Below, piece by piece: positions 44,750 to 53,233 of a stretch of DNA of 64,000 nucleotides (positions are counted from its first letter, which is position 1; each line of letters starts with the position of its first letter). The position numbers and the translations under genes are program-made. Source of the stretch: Bacteroidales bacterium (GTDB taxonomy: Bacteria; Bacteroidota; Bacteroidia; Bacteroidales; UBA3663); assembly GCA_017548545.1 (NCBI GenBank), contig JAFYZW010000135.1, positions 1 to 64,000 on the forward strand, written 5' to 3'. Under the pieces are notes generated by a model, which had not been told where the DNA came from, ran no database searches, and worked only from the letters and a program-made list of their open reading frames with translations.

Positions 44750-47700
44750 GTGAAACACGTTACAACACACAGAACATCAATTCTGACAGTTTTGTTCATG
44801 TTGCTCTTTGTGCCGGTCACACTGGCACAGAAGATTACCGTGAGCGGTACTGTCGTTGATGTTGATCACGAACCCCTCATTGGAGTAAGTGTCGTGGAGG
44901 TCGATAACATCACCAATGGTATGTCCACCGACCTTGATGGTAAGTTTACGCTCAACGTGGCTCCCGATGCCAAGTTGTCGGTGTCGTACATCGGCTACGT
45001 AACCAAGATTGTAGAGGTGGGCGGCAAGTCGCAACTGATGATTACCCTCGCCGAGGACCGCAAGACGCTCGACGACGTCGTGGTGATCGGTTATGGTACG
45101 CAGAAGAAAGCCGACCTCACAGGAGCAGTAGCGGTGGTGAGCATGAAGGATGCGAAGAAGAATTCGCCCACCAACATCGGCGAGATGCTGCAGGGTCAGG
45201 TGCCAGGTGTGAGCGTCGCCACCAGTTCGGAACCCGGTTCGATGGCCAATGTGCGCATCCGTGGTATCGGTTCGTTCTCGAGCGTAGGTCCCCTCTACGT
45301 CATCGACGGACTGATCGTAAATGATGTCAATCACCTCAACCCTTCGGAGATCGAGAACATGCAGGTGCTGAAGGACGCATCGGCAGCAGCCATCTACGGT
45401 GCCCGTGGCGCCAACGGTGTCATCCTCATCACGACCAAGAAGGGCAAGAAGGGTGCACCCACGCTCGATATCAACGCCAACTGGAGCCTCGCAGGCATGC
45501 CCAAGAAGATCGATGTGATGAACTCGATCGACTTCCTGCAGTATAACGAACTGGCTTACCTCAACTCGGGTGTGGCATGGCCAGCACAGGGCTGGAGCGA
45601 TGACCACGTCGGCCAGTATATCCCCAACACCGATTGGCAGAAAGCCAACTTCCAGACAGGTTTCACGCAGGACTATAATATAATGTATAGCCAGGGTTCC
45701 GACAACGTGAACATGGCTGTCGGCCTTGGCTGGATGGACCAGACCGGTATCATCGAAGGCCCCGACTACAGCCGCTTCACTGCCCGCGTGAACACCGATG
45801 CCACCTACAAGTGGCTCAAGATTGGCGAGAACCTGACCTACCAGCACACCAACACGATGAACACCAATGGTGGCTCGTTTGCCAATGTGCTCTCGATGCC
45901 TACGGTCATCCCGGTATATGACCCCTTTGAACCCACTGAGCGAGGTGGCTTCGGTTATGGTAGTGCCGACTTCCCAACCTATTCAACTAACCCCGTGGCC
46001 AATCAGAAGAGTTACCGCTCGGAGCACTGGAACGACCACATCATCGGCAACTTCTTCGCCGAACTCACCTTCTTCAACCATCTTACCTACAAGCTGAACG
46101 TCGGTATCGATGCCTGGTGGGGTCGCAGCAAGAACCGTAACAACTGTTATACCATGCGTATGGCTTCGGGTGAAACACGTTATCAGGATGTTCTTACCGA
46201 GGATCGCGACAGCCGTGTCACCATCCTCATCGAGAACACGCTGAATTACACCCAGAGCTTCGGCAAGCATAATGTCAGCGCCCTGGTGGGTTACACCACC
46301 GAGGACGTTCGCTGGAACTATCTGCGCGCCGAGGGTTATAACCAGCAGGTGCCCGGCCTGTGGCAGATTGCCCTTGTCGGCACCCAAAACAATATGTATG
46401 GTGTCGAGAACGAACGCCGCATGATCTCCTATCTGGGTCGTATCGACTACAACTATGCTGAGCGTTATCTGCTCCAGTTCAACTTCCGTTCCGACGGATG
46501 CTCGAAGTTCGGCCCCGAAAATCGTCGTGGCTATTTCCCCTCTGTCTCTCTTGGATGGAAGATCAACGAAGAGGCCTTCTTCGAGCCACTCCAATCAGTA
46601 GTTAATCTCCTCAAGTTGCGCGCCAGCTGGGGTACTATTGGCGACATGCAGGCTCTGGGCAACTACGACTACATCCCAGGTATCGACCATAGCGGTCCCT
46701 ATGAGGGTCTGTACGCCGTGTTTGGTCCCAGCGGCAATGAGAACGTACACTATGGCGCCACTCAGTCAGCACGCGTCAACGTCAATCTCGGTTGGGAGAG
46801 CAAAACCACAACCAATATCGGCGCCGACTTCGAGATGTTAGGCAACCGTCTTTTTGGTTCGTTGGAATGGTTCAACTCCAAATCGACCGACCTGCTCTTC
46901 AATATCAAGACCGCGTGGGCCACCGGTACATCGACCCTTTGGACCAATTACGGACGAATGACCAACAGCGGTATCGAGGCTACTCTCGGATGGCGTGACC
47001 ACAAAGGCGATTTTGACTACTCCATTAGCGCCAACTTTACTGCCTTGAGGAACAAGGTCAATCGACTGGGAGGTGATGACTTCTACGATTCCTGGCACAG
47101 CCGCACAATGGTTGACCGTTCGATTGGCGAGTTCTACCTCATTCAGTTCGATGGCATCTTCCAATCCATGGACGAGGTCTATGACCACACCACGACTCTT
47201 GCCGACGGCACCGTAAAGGTGATCCAGCCCAATGCCAAGCCCGGTGATGTGCGCTACATCGATGCCGACCAGGATGGTGACATCGATGCCGACGACCGCG
47301 TCTTCAGCGGCAGCCCGCTTCCCAAGTGCGAGCTGGGTGTGACGGCTAACCTGAGCTGGAAAGGCCTTGACTTCAGTATGTTCTGGGCTGGTCAGTTTGG
47401 CAATAAGATCTACAATGGTGTGCGTCAGGCAACCCTCAATTATAACGTCGATAATCTGCCTTCCGACGCTGTGCCCTGGACCTGGGACAATCCTTCCACC
47501 GAGTTCCCACGCATGTATGCCAATGCCACTTCGAATAACATTGCCTACTGCGACCGGTTCCTCGAGGATGGCACGTTCTTCCGCCTGAAGAACATCCAGC
47601 TGGGTTACACCTTGCCACAGGCTTGGACCTCCCACATCTTCGTGAAGCGCATCCGTGCCTTCGTCAGTGGCAGCAACCTGCTCACTTTCACCAAGTACAA

Positions 47701-47809
47701 GGGATATGACCCCGACATCATCTGCACCAACGTTTTTGAGCAAGGCTACGACAGCGGACAGTTCCCTTCGGCCAAGCAGGTCAACTTCGGTGTTCAGGTC
47801 AACTTCTAA
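44750..47809 (+). CDS. SusC/RagA TonB-dependent transporter (fourth locus)
   Basis: A 1019-aa SusC homologue that starts at GTG (44750); the signal peptide MKHVTTHRTSILTVLFMLLFVPVTLAQ follows directly. Regulatory-like domain (EPLIGVSVVEVDNITNGMSTDLDGKF), plug (VVVIGYGTQKKADLTGAVAVVSMKDA, VRIRGIGSFSSVGPLYVIDG, IENMQVLKDASAAAIYGARGANGVILITTKKG) and barrel. Its C-terminus QFPSAKQVNFGVQVNF is regular for the family. No STN domain, consistent with control by the hybrid regulator upstream. Imports oligosaccharides with the SusD encoded 29 bases downstream. Confidence 0.95.
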   Translation: MKHVTTHRTSILTVLFMLLFVPVTLAQKITVSGTVVDVDHEPLIGVSVVEVDNITNGMSTDLDGKFTLNVAPDAKLSVSYIGYVTKIVEVGGKSQLMITLAEDRKTLDDVVVIGYGTQKKADLTGAVAVVSMKDAKKNSPTNIGEMLQGQVPGVSVATSSEPGSMANVRIRGIGSFSSVGPLYVIDGLIVNDVNHLNPSEIENMQVLKDASAAAIYGARGANGVILITTKKGKKGAPTLDINANWSLAGMPKKIDVMNSIDFLQYNELAYLNSGVAWPAQGWSDDHVGQYIPNTDWQKANFQTGFTQDYNIMYSQGSDNVNMAVGLGWMDQTGIIEGPDYSRFTARVNTDATYKWLKIGENLTYQHTNTMNTNGGSFANVLSMPTVIPVYDPFEPTERGGFGYGSADFPTYSTNPVANQKSYRSEHWNDHIIGNFFAELTFFNHLTYKLNVGIDAWWGRSKNRNNCYTMRMASGETRYQDVLTEDRDSRVTILIENTLNYTQSFGKHNVSALVGYTTEDVRWNYLRAEGYNQQVPGLWQIALVGTQNNMYGVENERRMISYLGRIDYNYAERYLLQFNFRSDGCSKFGPENRRGYFPSVSLGWKINEEAFFEPLQSVVNLLKLRASWGTIGDMQALGNYDYIPGIDHSGPYEGLYAVFGPSGNENVHYGATQSARVNVNLGWESKTTTNIGADFEMLGNRLFGSLEWFNSKSTDLLFNIKTAWATGTSTLWTNYGRMTNSGIEATLGWRDHKGDFDYSISANFTALRNKVNRLGGDDFYDSWHSRTMVDRSIGEFYLIQFDGIFQSMDEVYDHTTTLADGTVKVIQPNAKPGDVRYIDADQDGDIDADDRVFSGSPLPKCELGVTANLSWKGLDFSMFWAGQFGNKIYNGVRQATLNYNVDNLPSDAVPWTWDNPSTEFPRMYANATSNNIAYCDRFLEDGTFFRLKNIQLGYTLPQAWTSHIFVKRIRAFVSGSNLLTFTKYKGYDPDIICTNVFEQGYDSGQFPSAKQVNFGVQVNF

Positions 47810-47838
47810 TCACTTAACCATACAAACATTCAAGACAA

Positions 47839-49437
47839 ATGAAACCATATATTCTTGCATTTCTTATGGGCATTGTGGCGCTGGGCAGCTCCTCATGCAG
47901 TGACAGCTGGCTCGACCTGACCAATCCGAATGTGGAGTCATCAGAGACCTTCTGGCTCACCGCCGAACAATATGACCAGGGACTCTCGGCCGCCTATTCC
48001 ACTTGGCGTCGTCCGGGATATTTCAGCCGCTGGTTCCAGATACACACCATGCTGCGCAGCGACGAGGGATGGAGCGAAAGCCCGAACCAGGAGTTCCAGG
48101 CCGATGCCAACTTCATCATGGATTCCTACAACTACGACGGCAACGAGGGCCTTTGCCTTCCTTGGGAAGCTTTCTACAATAGCTTGTATTACGTCAATCA
48201 GGTGATCGACAACATGAACGGCAAGGGTAAGGATCTCTTCAACGAACAGGAAGCCAATCAGATCCTTGGGCAGGGTTACTTCATCCGTGGTGTGGCTCAC
48301 TGGGCGATTGCCGCCATCTACGGCAAGGGTCCCATCCAGACCAGTTCGATCGAGAACGGCCCCATCGGCAACCAGATAGAACTCTATCAGCAGGCTCTCG
48401 CCGACTTCCAGGCCGCTGCCCCACTGCTCCCCGTCAGCTGGGAGCCCCAGGAGGTGGGTCGCGTCACCCGTGGCGGTGCCTACGGCATGGCAGCCAAGAT
48501 GTCGATGCAACTGGCTGGCATGTTCAGCCATCGTCCCTGGTCCGACTATCAGGATGCCACCAAGGCAAAGGAGTATTGGCAGGAGGCCAAGAAGAACATC
48601 GAAAGCGTGTTTGCCCTCAACCACTACCGCCTGATGGACAACTGGATGGACAACTTCACCGAGTCGAACGAGAACAATGCCGAGTCGCTCTTCGAGATTA
48701 ACTTCAAGGACGGTCTCATCAACGGCAAGGAGGTGGGCAACCAGCGTCCAAAGTTCATGGGACTCTATCTCTCCGACGGTACAGGTGCTTGGAACGACGG
48801 TTCGAGCCGCGACTGGCTGCTCTCGGAGTTCGACAAGGAGCGCGACAAGGATGGCAACATCGATATGCGCAAGTTCCACACCCTCTTCTACTACAGTGAT
48901 GCCGAGCCCGAAACGGGCACAGCCAATTATTATGGCAAGACCTGGCCCGAATGGGATTCTTCCGAACACTTCGCCCACGCATGTTACTGGAAGAAATACA
49001 CCAGCGTTGAGACCGACAACAAGGCCGAGGACTACTCCAGTGGTGCCAACCTGCGCGTGCTGCGTCTTGCCGACGTCTATCTGATGTACGCTGAAGTTCT
49101 CAACGAGCTCGATGGTGACCGCACGATGGCCGTGGAATATATCAACAAGGTGCGCCGCCGTGTGAACATGTCCGACCTGCAGCCTGCCCTCTATTCAACC
49201 TACAACACGCTGCTCGAACAGCTTCGTCATGAGCGCCTCGTCGAATTGTGCGGTGAATGTACTCGCTGGTTCGACCTCGACCGCTGGGGCGACATCCACA
49301 CCCAGGAGGGAATCAACCAGCTTTCGATGCGTGACGAGGACTTCAAGAGCTATCGCCTCGGCATCAGTCACCTCTGGATGATACCGAACCACGAACTTTC
49401 GCTCTTCGAAGGTCTGACACAGAATCCGGGTTATTAA
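47839..49437 (+). CDS. SusD/RagB-type lipoprotein (fourth locus)
   Basis: A 532-aa SusD homologue with signal MKPYILAFLMGIVALGSSSC (Cys20). Family marks are DSWLDLTNPNVESSETFWLTAEQ after the lipid anchor, QILGQGYFIRGVAHWAIAAIYGKGPI, RGGAYGMAAKMSMQLAG, VLRLADVYLMYAEVLNELDG, RHERLVELCGECTRWFDLDRWGD and the terminal SLFEGLTQNPGY. It caps the SusC pore and binds substrate at the surface. The next gene, a GH43-fold lipoprotein, follows after 19 bases and occupies the place where a surface glycan-binding protein usually lies. Confidence 0.94.
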   Translation: MKPYILAFLMGIVALGSSSCSDSWLDLTNPNVESSETFWLTAEQYDQGLSAAYSTWRRPGYFSRWFQIHTMLRSDEGWSESPNQEFQADANFIMDSYNYDGNEGLCLPWEAFYNSLYYVNQVIDNMNGKGKDLFNEQEANQILGQGYFIRGVAHWAIAAIYGKGPIQTSSIENGPIGNQIELYQQALADFQAAAPLLPVSWEPQEVGRVTRGGAYGMAAKMSMQLAGMFSHRPWSDYQDATKAKEYWQEAKKNIESVFALNHYRLMDNWMDNFTESNENNAESLFEINFKDGLINGKEVGNQRPKFMGLYLSDGTGAWNDGSSRDWLLSEFDKERDKDGNIDMRKFHTLFYYSDAEPETGTANYYGKTWPEWDSSEHFAHACYWKKYTSVETDNKAEDYSSGANLRVLRLADVYLMYAEVLNELDGDRTMAVEYINKVRRRVNMSDLQPALYSTYNTLLEQLRHERLVELCGECTRWFDLDRWGDIHTQEGINQLSMRDEDFKSYRLGISHLWMIPNHELSLFEGLTQNPGY

Positions 49438-49456
49438 TCACAAAAATTACACTTCG

Positions 49457-50524
49457 ATGAAAAACTTCATGAAAACCATAATCATGGCGCTGCCTCTGGC
49501 AGCCTGGATCGTCGCACTGCCCACGGCAATGACCAGCTGTGCCGACATGGATGGCGACGGCATCGACTCGATACTTTGGACGGGAAGCATCAATCCCGAG
49601 AACTCGTCCTATCGCAACCCAGTATGGGAGCCATCACTTGCTGGAGGCACCATCCTGAAGGGCAGCAGTCGCTTTGTGGCTATCTCGGCCGACACCCAAT
49701 GGGCCAAGGATCTGACCTATCGCTGCCCAGCCATCATGAGCAGCGACCTCACCGACTGGTCGTTCGCACAAGAGGCCTTTGCGGCTCCTCTCGAAAGCAA
49801 TCCGACGGCAAGCATCAACAGCCTTTCGGCCGACTTTGCCAAGACGGTGGCCAATGCCAACTACTGGTTGTTCTACGGCTATGACGACAACACCATCGGT
49901 GCGGCTTCGGCCAGCTATGCACAGGGTCCCTATACCGACCTCGGCGTATTCCTCACCGCTCAGGATCTGGGTGCGAGCACGCTGCGTGACCCCTTCTTCC
50001 TCGTGGCCAGCACCAACTTCTATGTCTGCTACACCACCGAGGTTGGCACCTACTTGCAGAAGGTCACCATCCGTCGCGGACGCATTCCGACCACGAGCGG
50101 CGAGCCTAAACTCATCGCAGGTACTGCCTTCTCCGACATCGCCCTCTACCGCGTCAGCGGTTCGCAGGTTTATCTGTTCGGCAACGTGGGTGACGAGGTG
50201 CGCTACGCGCGTGCCGACAACATCAACGGTCCCTATCTCGACAAGAGCGGCAACGACGTAGCCACCGGAAGCCAGGGCGAGCCTTTCATCGCCGCCTCCG
50301 AGCAGTACGTTCATCCTGAGAACGTGCAACGTCTGTTCCCCTCTTCGACCGAAGGACTGCTCTACGTGGCCTTCAACGCCACACGAGCCGACAAGCCCAA
50401 CCTCAGCAGTGGATTTGCCCGCAAACCCCTCTTCATCAACCCTGTTCGCCTGGGCGAAGATGGCTGGTTCACCGAAATGACCTATCCCGTCGAGGGCTGG
50501 ACTTCACCACTCTACGAACTCTAA
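49457..50524 (+). CDS. GH43-fold lipoprotein with altered active site, possible glycan-binding protein
   Basis: A 355-aa lipoprotein (Cys28 in PTAMTSC). The first blade reads YRNPVWEPSLAGGTI, where the GH43 signature NP(V)...DPS has Glu58 in place of the catalytic base Asp. Asp178 in TLRDPFFL fits the pKa-tuning Asp, and GEPFIAA (Glu275) with HPENVQRLF follow the later blades, though the usual acid Glu context is poorly preserved. Blades carry ANYWLFYGYDD, FYVCYTTEV and QVYLFGNVG. Its place directly after SusD, and its lipid anchor, suit a surface glycan-binding protein derived from a hydrolase. An active enzyme of an uncharacterised GH43 subfamily is the alternative. Confidence 0.65.
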   Translation: MKNFMKTIIMALPLAAWIVALPTAMTSCADMDGDGIDSILWTGSINPENSSYRNPVWEPSLAGGTILKGSSRFVAISADTQWAKDLTYRCPAIMSSDLTDWSFAQEAFAAPLESNPTASINSLSADFAKTVANANYWLFYGYDDNTIGAASASYAQGPYTDLGVFLTAQDLGASTLRDPFFLVASTNFYVCYTTEVGTYLQKVTIRRGRIPTTSGEPKLIAGTAFSDIALYRVSGSQVYLFGNVGDEVRYARADNINGPYLDKSGNDVATGSQGEPFIAASEQYVHPENVQRLFPSSTEGLLYVAFNATRADKPNLSSGFARKPLFINPVRLGEDGWFTEMTYPVEGWTSPLYEL

Positions 50525-50547
50525 TTCTTTTGTAGATCTTTTTTATC

Positions 50548-50574
50548 GGGGGAAGGAGCCCTGCGAATTCCCCC
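50548..50574 (+). terminator. Intercistronic hairpin
   Basis: GGGGGAA (50548-50554) pairs with TTCCCCC (50568-50574), loop 13, followed by ACATTATTTAC. The T-run is weak, so it may only reduce read-through or stabilise the upstream mRNA. Confidence 0.4.
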
Positions 50575-50607
50575 ACATTATTTACTTCAAAATATCATTA
50601 AAACAAC

Positions 50608-52461
50608 ATGAAAAAGTTATTTACACTTTTGATGGCCGCTAGTGTGATGACACTCGGCGCACAGACCATCATCGAGATCGACCAGAACCTCGCAGGTGAC
50701 TATGCCGCAGGTGCAGAGATCGACTGGGATAACGACGGTCTGAAGGAACTTTATTTCGGTGGCCTGCCACAGTGGGCTGTCGATGGACAGGACCTCGGCA
50801 CGATGTTCGAGGACGAGGAAGGTAACGAAGTCTTCGTCAACCGTACTGCTTGGAAACTCAAGTGGGACGGCACCAAGTACGTCAAGACACAGGTCAAGAT
50901 GCTCACAGGTGTGCGCTCATCGGTTATCCCCGCTGACTTCAATGGCGACGGCAATATCGACCTCTATCTCGCTTCGGGCGGTGATGCATGGTCGGACAAT
51001 GGCATCTACCTCAACGACGGCGCCGGCAACTTCACCAAGTGGGACGCCTTCAAGGTATATGACCGTGAGGGCAACGAACTCAACTGGCTGCCCCGTACCG
51101 CTTCGGTAGCCGACTTCAATGCCGACGGTCTGCTCGACATCGTGGGTGCCGGCTGGTGGCTTTCGTCCGACATCAACGCAGGTGGCATCATGAACTGCGG
51201 TGTGCTGATCAACGAGGGTAACGGCGTCTATCGTCAGTATTGCGAAGACCTGATGGGCAATGGTGACTTCGTTTATGCATTTGCTCTTTGCATCATCACC
51301 GCTACCGATCTCAACAACGACGGCTATGCCGACTTCATGGTACAGGGCAACGTCGATAATCCTGCCGACCAGAACTTCGAGGGACTGGGCCGCACCATGC
51401 GCGTCTATCTCAACCTGGGCGTCGAGACCGAGAAGGAGGACGTTGTGGCCTTCTACGACCTGGGTCTCAACATGGGTGAGCCTTCGCACAACTTCGGCAA
51501 CGGCAACTTCGAGGTTGCTGACTTCAACAACGACGGCGTGAACGACATCTTCGTCACCGGCGAGTCGCCCGACGATGCTGTCAGCGGTTGGGATTACTAC
51601 GGACAGCTCCTCCTCGGCCGCGTTGCCAGCGATGGTTCGGTAAGCTACACCGACGACCAGTCGTTCGTGGCTCGTGCCAAGGACATCCGTCCTCTCAACG
51701 CCAACGCTTCGGGCACCCGTGCCCTCGACTACAACGCCGACGGCTACTACGACCTCTTCCTCTATGGCTGGTGCCCCGAGGAGGGTACTCAGGCTGGCTG
51801 GTTCCTCGCAGGTTCGGCTGCAGGCCTCACCACCAAGGAGAACATCCCCGGCGCTTCGGAGCAGGGCATCTTCTTCCTCGACTATGGTGTAGAGAACGCC
51901 CTCAACGAGTGCTTCACCGGATATCATGGCGACGCACGCTACTTCGATCCCGAGAGCACCTTCGGCCGCAGCATGGTGTTCACCAAGAACGCTTCCGCAG
52001 TGGGCGCACGTCCTGACGCTCCCACCGATGCCACGGTCACCGTGGGCGAAAACGGCGAGGTAACCCTCTCGTGGAAGGCTGCCACCACATCGATGAAGAA
52101 CGTCACCTACGAGTACTACCTCAAGAACAAGGCTACGGGCCTCTACTACACCGCTCCGTTGTCGTTCGTAGGTGGTGAGCGCGATGGCCAGCGCAAGGCC
52201 CTCCGCCAGGGCAACGCCTTCCTCTGCAAGAAACTTACGCTTACCTTGCCCGACGGCCTCTATGAGTTCGGTGTGCAGACTATCGCTGCCAACATGCAGG
52301 GTTCGGTTTTCACCGCTCCACAGACCTTCACCGTGGGCGATGCCGGCATCAGCACCATCCATGCCGATGCTCAGACGACACGCGTCTATAACGTCATGGG
52401 CCAGACTTCGAAGCTCCAGGGCCTCTGCATCGTGAATGGCCGCGTTGAGCTGCACAAGTGA
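50608..52461 (+). CDS. Secreted VCBS/FG-GAP repeat protein
   Basis: A 617-aa exported protein (signal MKKLFTLLMAASVMTLGAQ). It contains several calcium-binding FG-GAP/VCBS blades: DWDNDGLKELYFG, DFNGDGNIDLYLASGG, DFNADGLLDIVGAG, DLNNDGYADFMVQGN, DFNNDGVNDIFVTGE, DYNADGYYDLFLYGW. Together they should form an integrin-like beta-propeller (about 30-460). A fibronectin-like domain follows (ATVTVGENGEVTLSWKAATT), and the tail (TRVYNVMGQTSKLQGLCIVNGRVELHK) resembles the C-terminal sorting tails seen in Prevotella. It has no lipid anchor. A role in binding polysaccharide or surface retention is suggested by its place in the PUL, but no enzyme motif is seen. Confidence 0.75.
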   Translation: MKKLFTLLMAASVMTLGAQTIIEIDQNLAGDYAAGAEIDWDNDGLKELYFGGLPQWAVDGQDLGTMFEDEEGNEVFVNRTAWKLKWDGTKYVKTQVKMLTGVRSSVIPADFNGDGNIDLYLASGGDAWSDNGIYLNDGAGNFTKWDAFKVYDREGNELNWLPRTASVADFNADGLLDIVGAGWWLSSDINAGGIMNCGVLINEGNGVYRQYCEDLMGNGDFVYAFALCIITATDLNNDGYADFMVQGNVDNPADQNFEGLGRTMRVYLNLGVETEKEDVVAFYDLGLNMGEPSHNFGNGNFEVADFNNDGVNDIFVTGESPDDAVSGWDYYGQLLLGRVASDGSVSYTDDQSFVARAKDIRPLNANASGTRALDYNADGYYDLFLYGWCPEEGTQAGWFLAGSAAGLTTKENIPGASEQGIFFLDYGVENALNECFTGYHGDARYFDPESTFGRSMVFTKNASAVGARPDAPTDATVTVGENGEVTLSWKAATTSMKNVTYEYYLKNKATGLYYTAPLSFVGGERDGQRKALRQGNAFLCKKLTLTLPDGLYEFGVQTIAANMQGSVFTAPQTFTVGDAGISTIHADAQTTRVYNVMGQTSKLQGLCIVNGRVELHK

Positions 52462-52470
52462 TCTTCTTTC

Positions 52471-52590
52471 GGTTAACGGTTAAGGGTTAATGGTTCACGG
52501 TTTTCGGTGCACGGTTAACGGTTACCCCAACCCCTCAACCATGAACCCTTAACCCCTTAACCCTTCACCATTAACCATTAACCCTTAACC
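52471..52590. repeat. Heptamer array with self-complementary halves
   Basis: Eight GGTTNNN heptamers (52471-52526: GGTTAAC, GGTTAAG, GGTTAAT, GGTTCAC, GGTTTTC, GGTGCAC, GGTTAAC, GGTTACC) are followed by seven or so NNNAACC units (about 52535-52590: ATGAACC, CTTAACC, CTTAACC, CTTCACC, ATTAACC, ATTAACC, CTTAACC). The halves are complementary over many registers and could form a long hairpin. It fills the space between two genes up to 8 bases before the next ATG. Confidence 0.8.
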
Positions 52591-52597
52591 AAACTCC

Positions 52598-53200
52598 ATG
52601 CCCAAGTTCCCCCTGCTGCTGATATTACTATTTCTCCCGATTGGAACGGGCGGCCTGCTGGCGCAGACGATTGTCAGGATGCAGATACAGCAGAATCCTC
52701 CGTTTTCGGTCGTTGCCCCTACTTTGACCATCACCATGCCCGACGAAGGCATCGAACTTGGTGCCGACGTTGTCGTGACGGGAGGCAGTGGCAATTACTC
52801 TTACCTTTGGCTCGATGCCGCAGGGCGTACCCTGGGCACGGAGCCCATGTTACTGGTCACCCTGCCAGGAACCTATACTTTACGTGTCAGCGACGAATGT
52901 CAATGCGAGCACCAGGTAGTGTTCGACATCACGTCGTCGGCGCTTTCCACAATTTATGACTCCGAGGCGTTTCGCTTCTATCCCAATCCCACCCATGGTG
53001 AAGTGTGGCTTCGCGGAGGGTCGGGCATCCGGCAGATTGCAGCCATCGACATGCATGGCCGTCTGCGGAAGGTCGCCACATGCGGTGAGGGACAAAGTCT
53101 CACACGTTTCGACCTCTCTACGCTGCCCGCAGGCAGCTATCTGCTCCAGTGTCGTCGTCCTGATGGCGAAATGCTGGTACAAACCATCGAGAAACTCTAA
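52598..53200 (+). CDS. Short secreted protein with type IX secretion C-terminal signal
   Basis: A 200-aa protein with signal peptide (MPKFPLLLILLFLPIGTGGLLAQ). One Ig/PKD-like domain (about 45-115, ITMPDEGIELGADVVVTGGSGNYSYLWLDAAGRTL) is followed by a type A T9SS sorting domain (about 125-200, FRFYPNPTHGEVWL ... FDLSTLPAGSYLLQCRRPDGEMLVQTIEKL). It should cross the outer membrane and stay attached or be released. With so little else, it may be an adhesin-like or accessory surface protein. It follows a heptamer repeat and precedes the sialidase-fold gene by 33 bases, so the three form one unit. No close relative comes to mind. Confidence 0.75.
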   Translation: MPKFPLLLILLFLPIGTGGLLAQTIVRMQIQQNPPFSVVAPTLTITMPDEGIELGADVVVTGGSGNYSYLWLDAAGRTLGTEPMLLVTLPGTYTLRVSDECQCEHQVVFDITSSALSTIYDSEAFRFYPNPTHGEVWLRGGSGIRQIAAIDMHGRLRKVATCGEGQSLTRFDLSTLPAGSYLLQCRRPDGEMLVQTIEKL

Positions 53201-53233
53201 CTCCTTTTTTCCGTTCATTTCCGATAGCAAGTC

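Noticed and set aside
50917-52455. 512-codon minus-strand frame opposite the VCBS gene
   Set aside because: Shadow of the regular Asp/Gly codon pattern of the FG-GAP repeats.
52535-52590. Telomere-like or replication-origin repeat
   Set aside because: The heptamers resemble CTTAACC telomere units but lie inside an operon between coding genes, with no dnaA boxes or AT-rich unwinding region.
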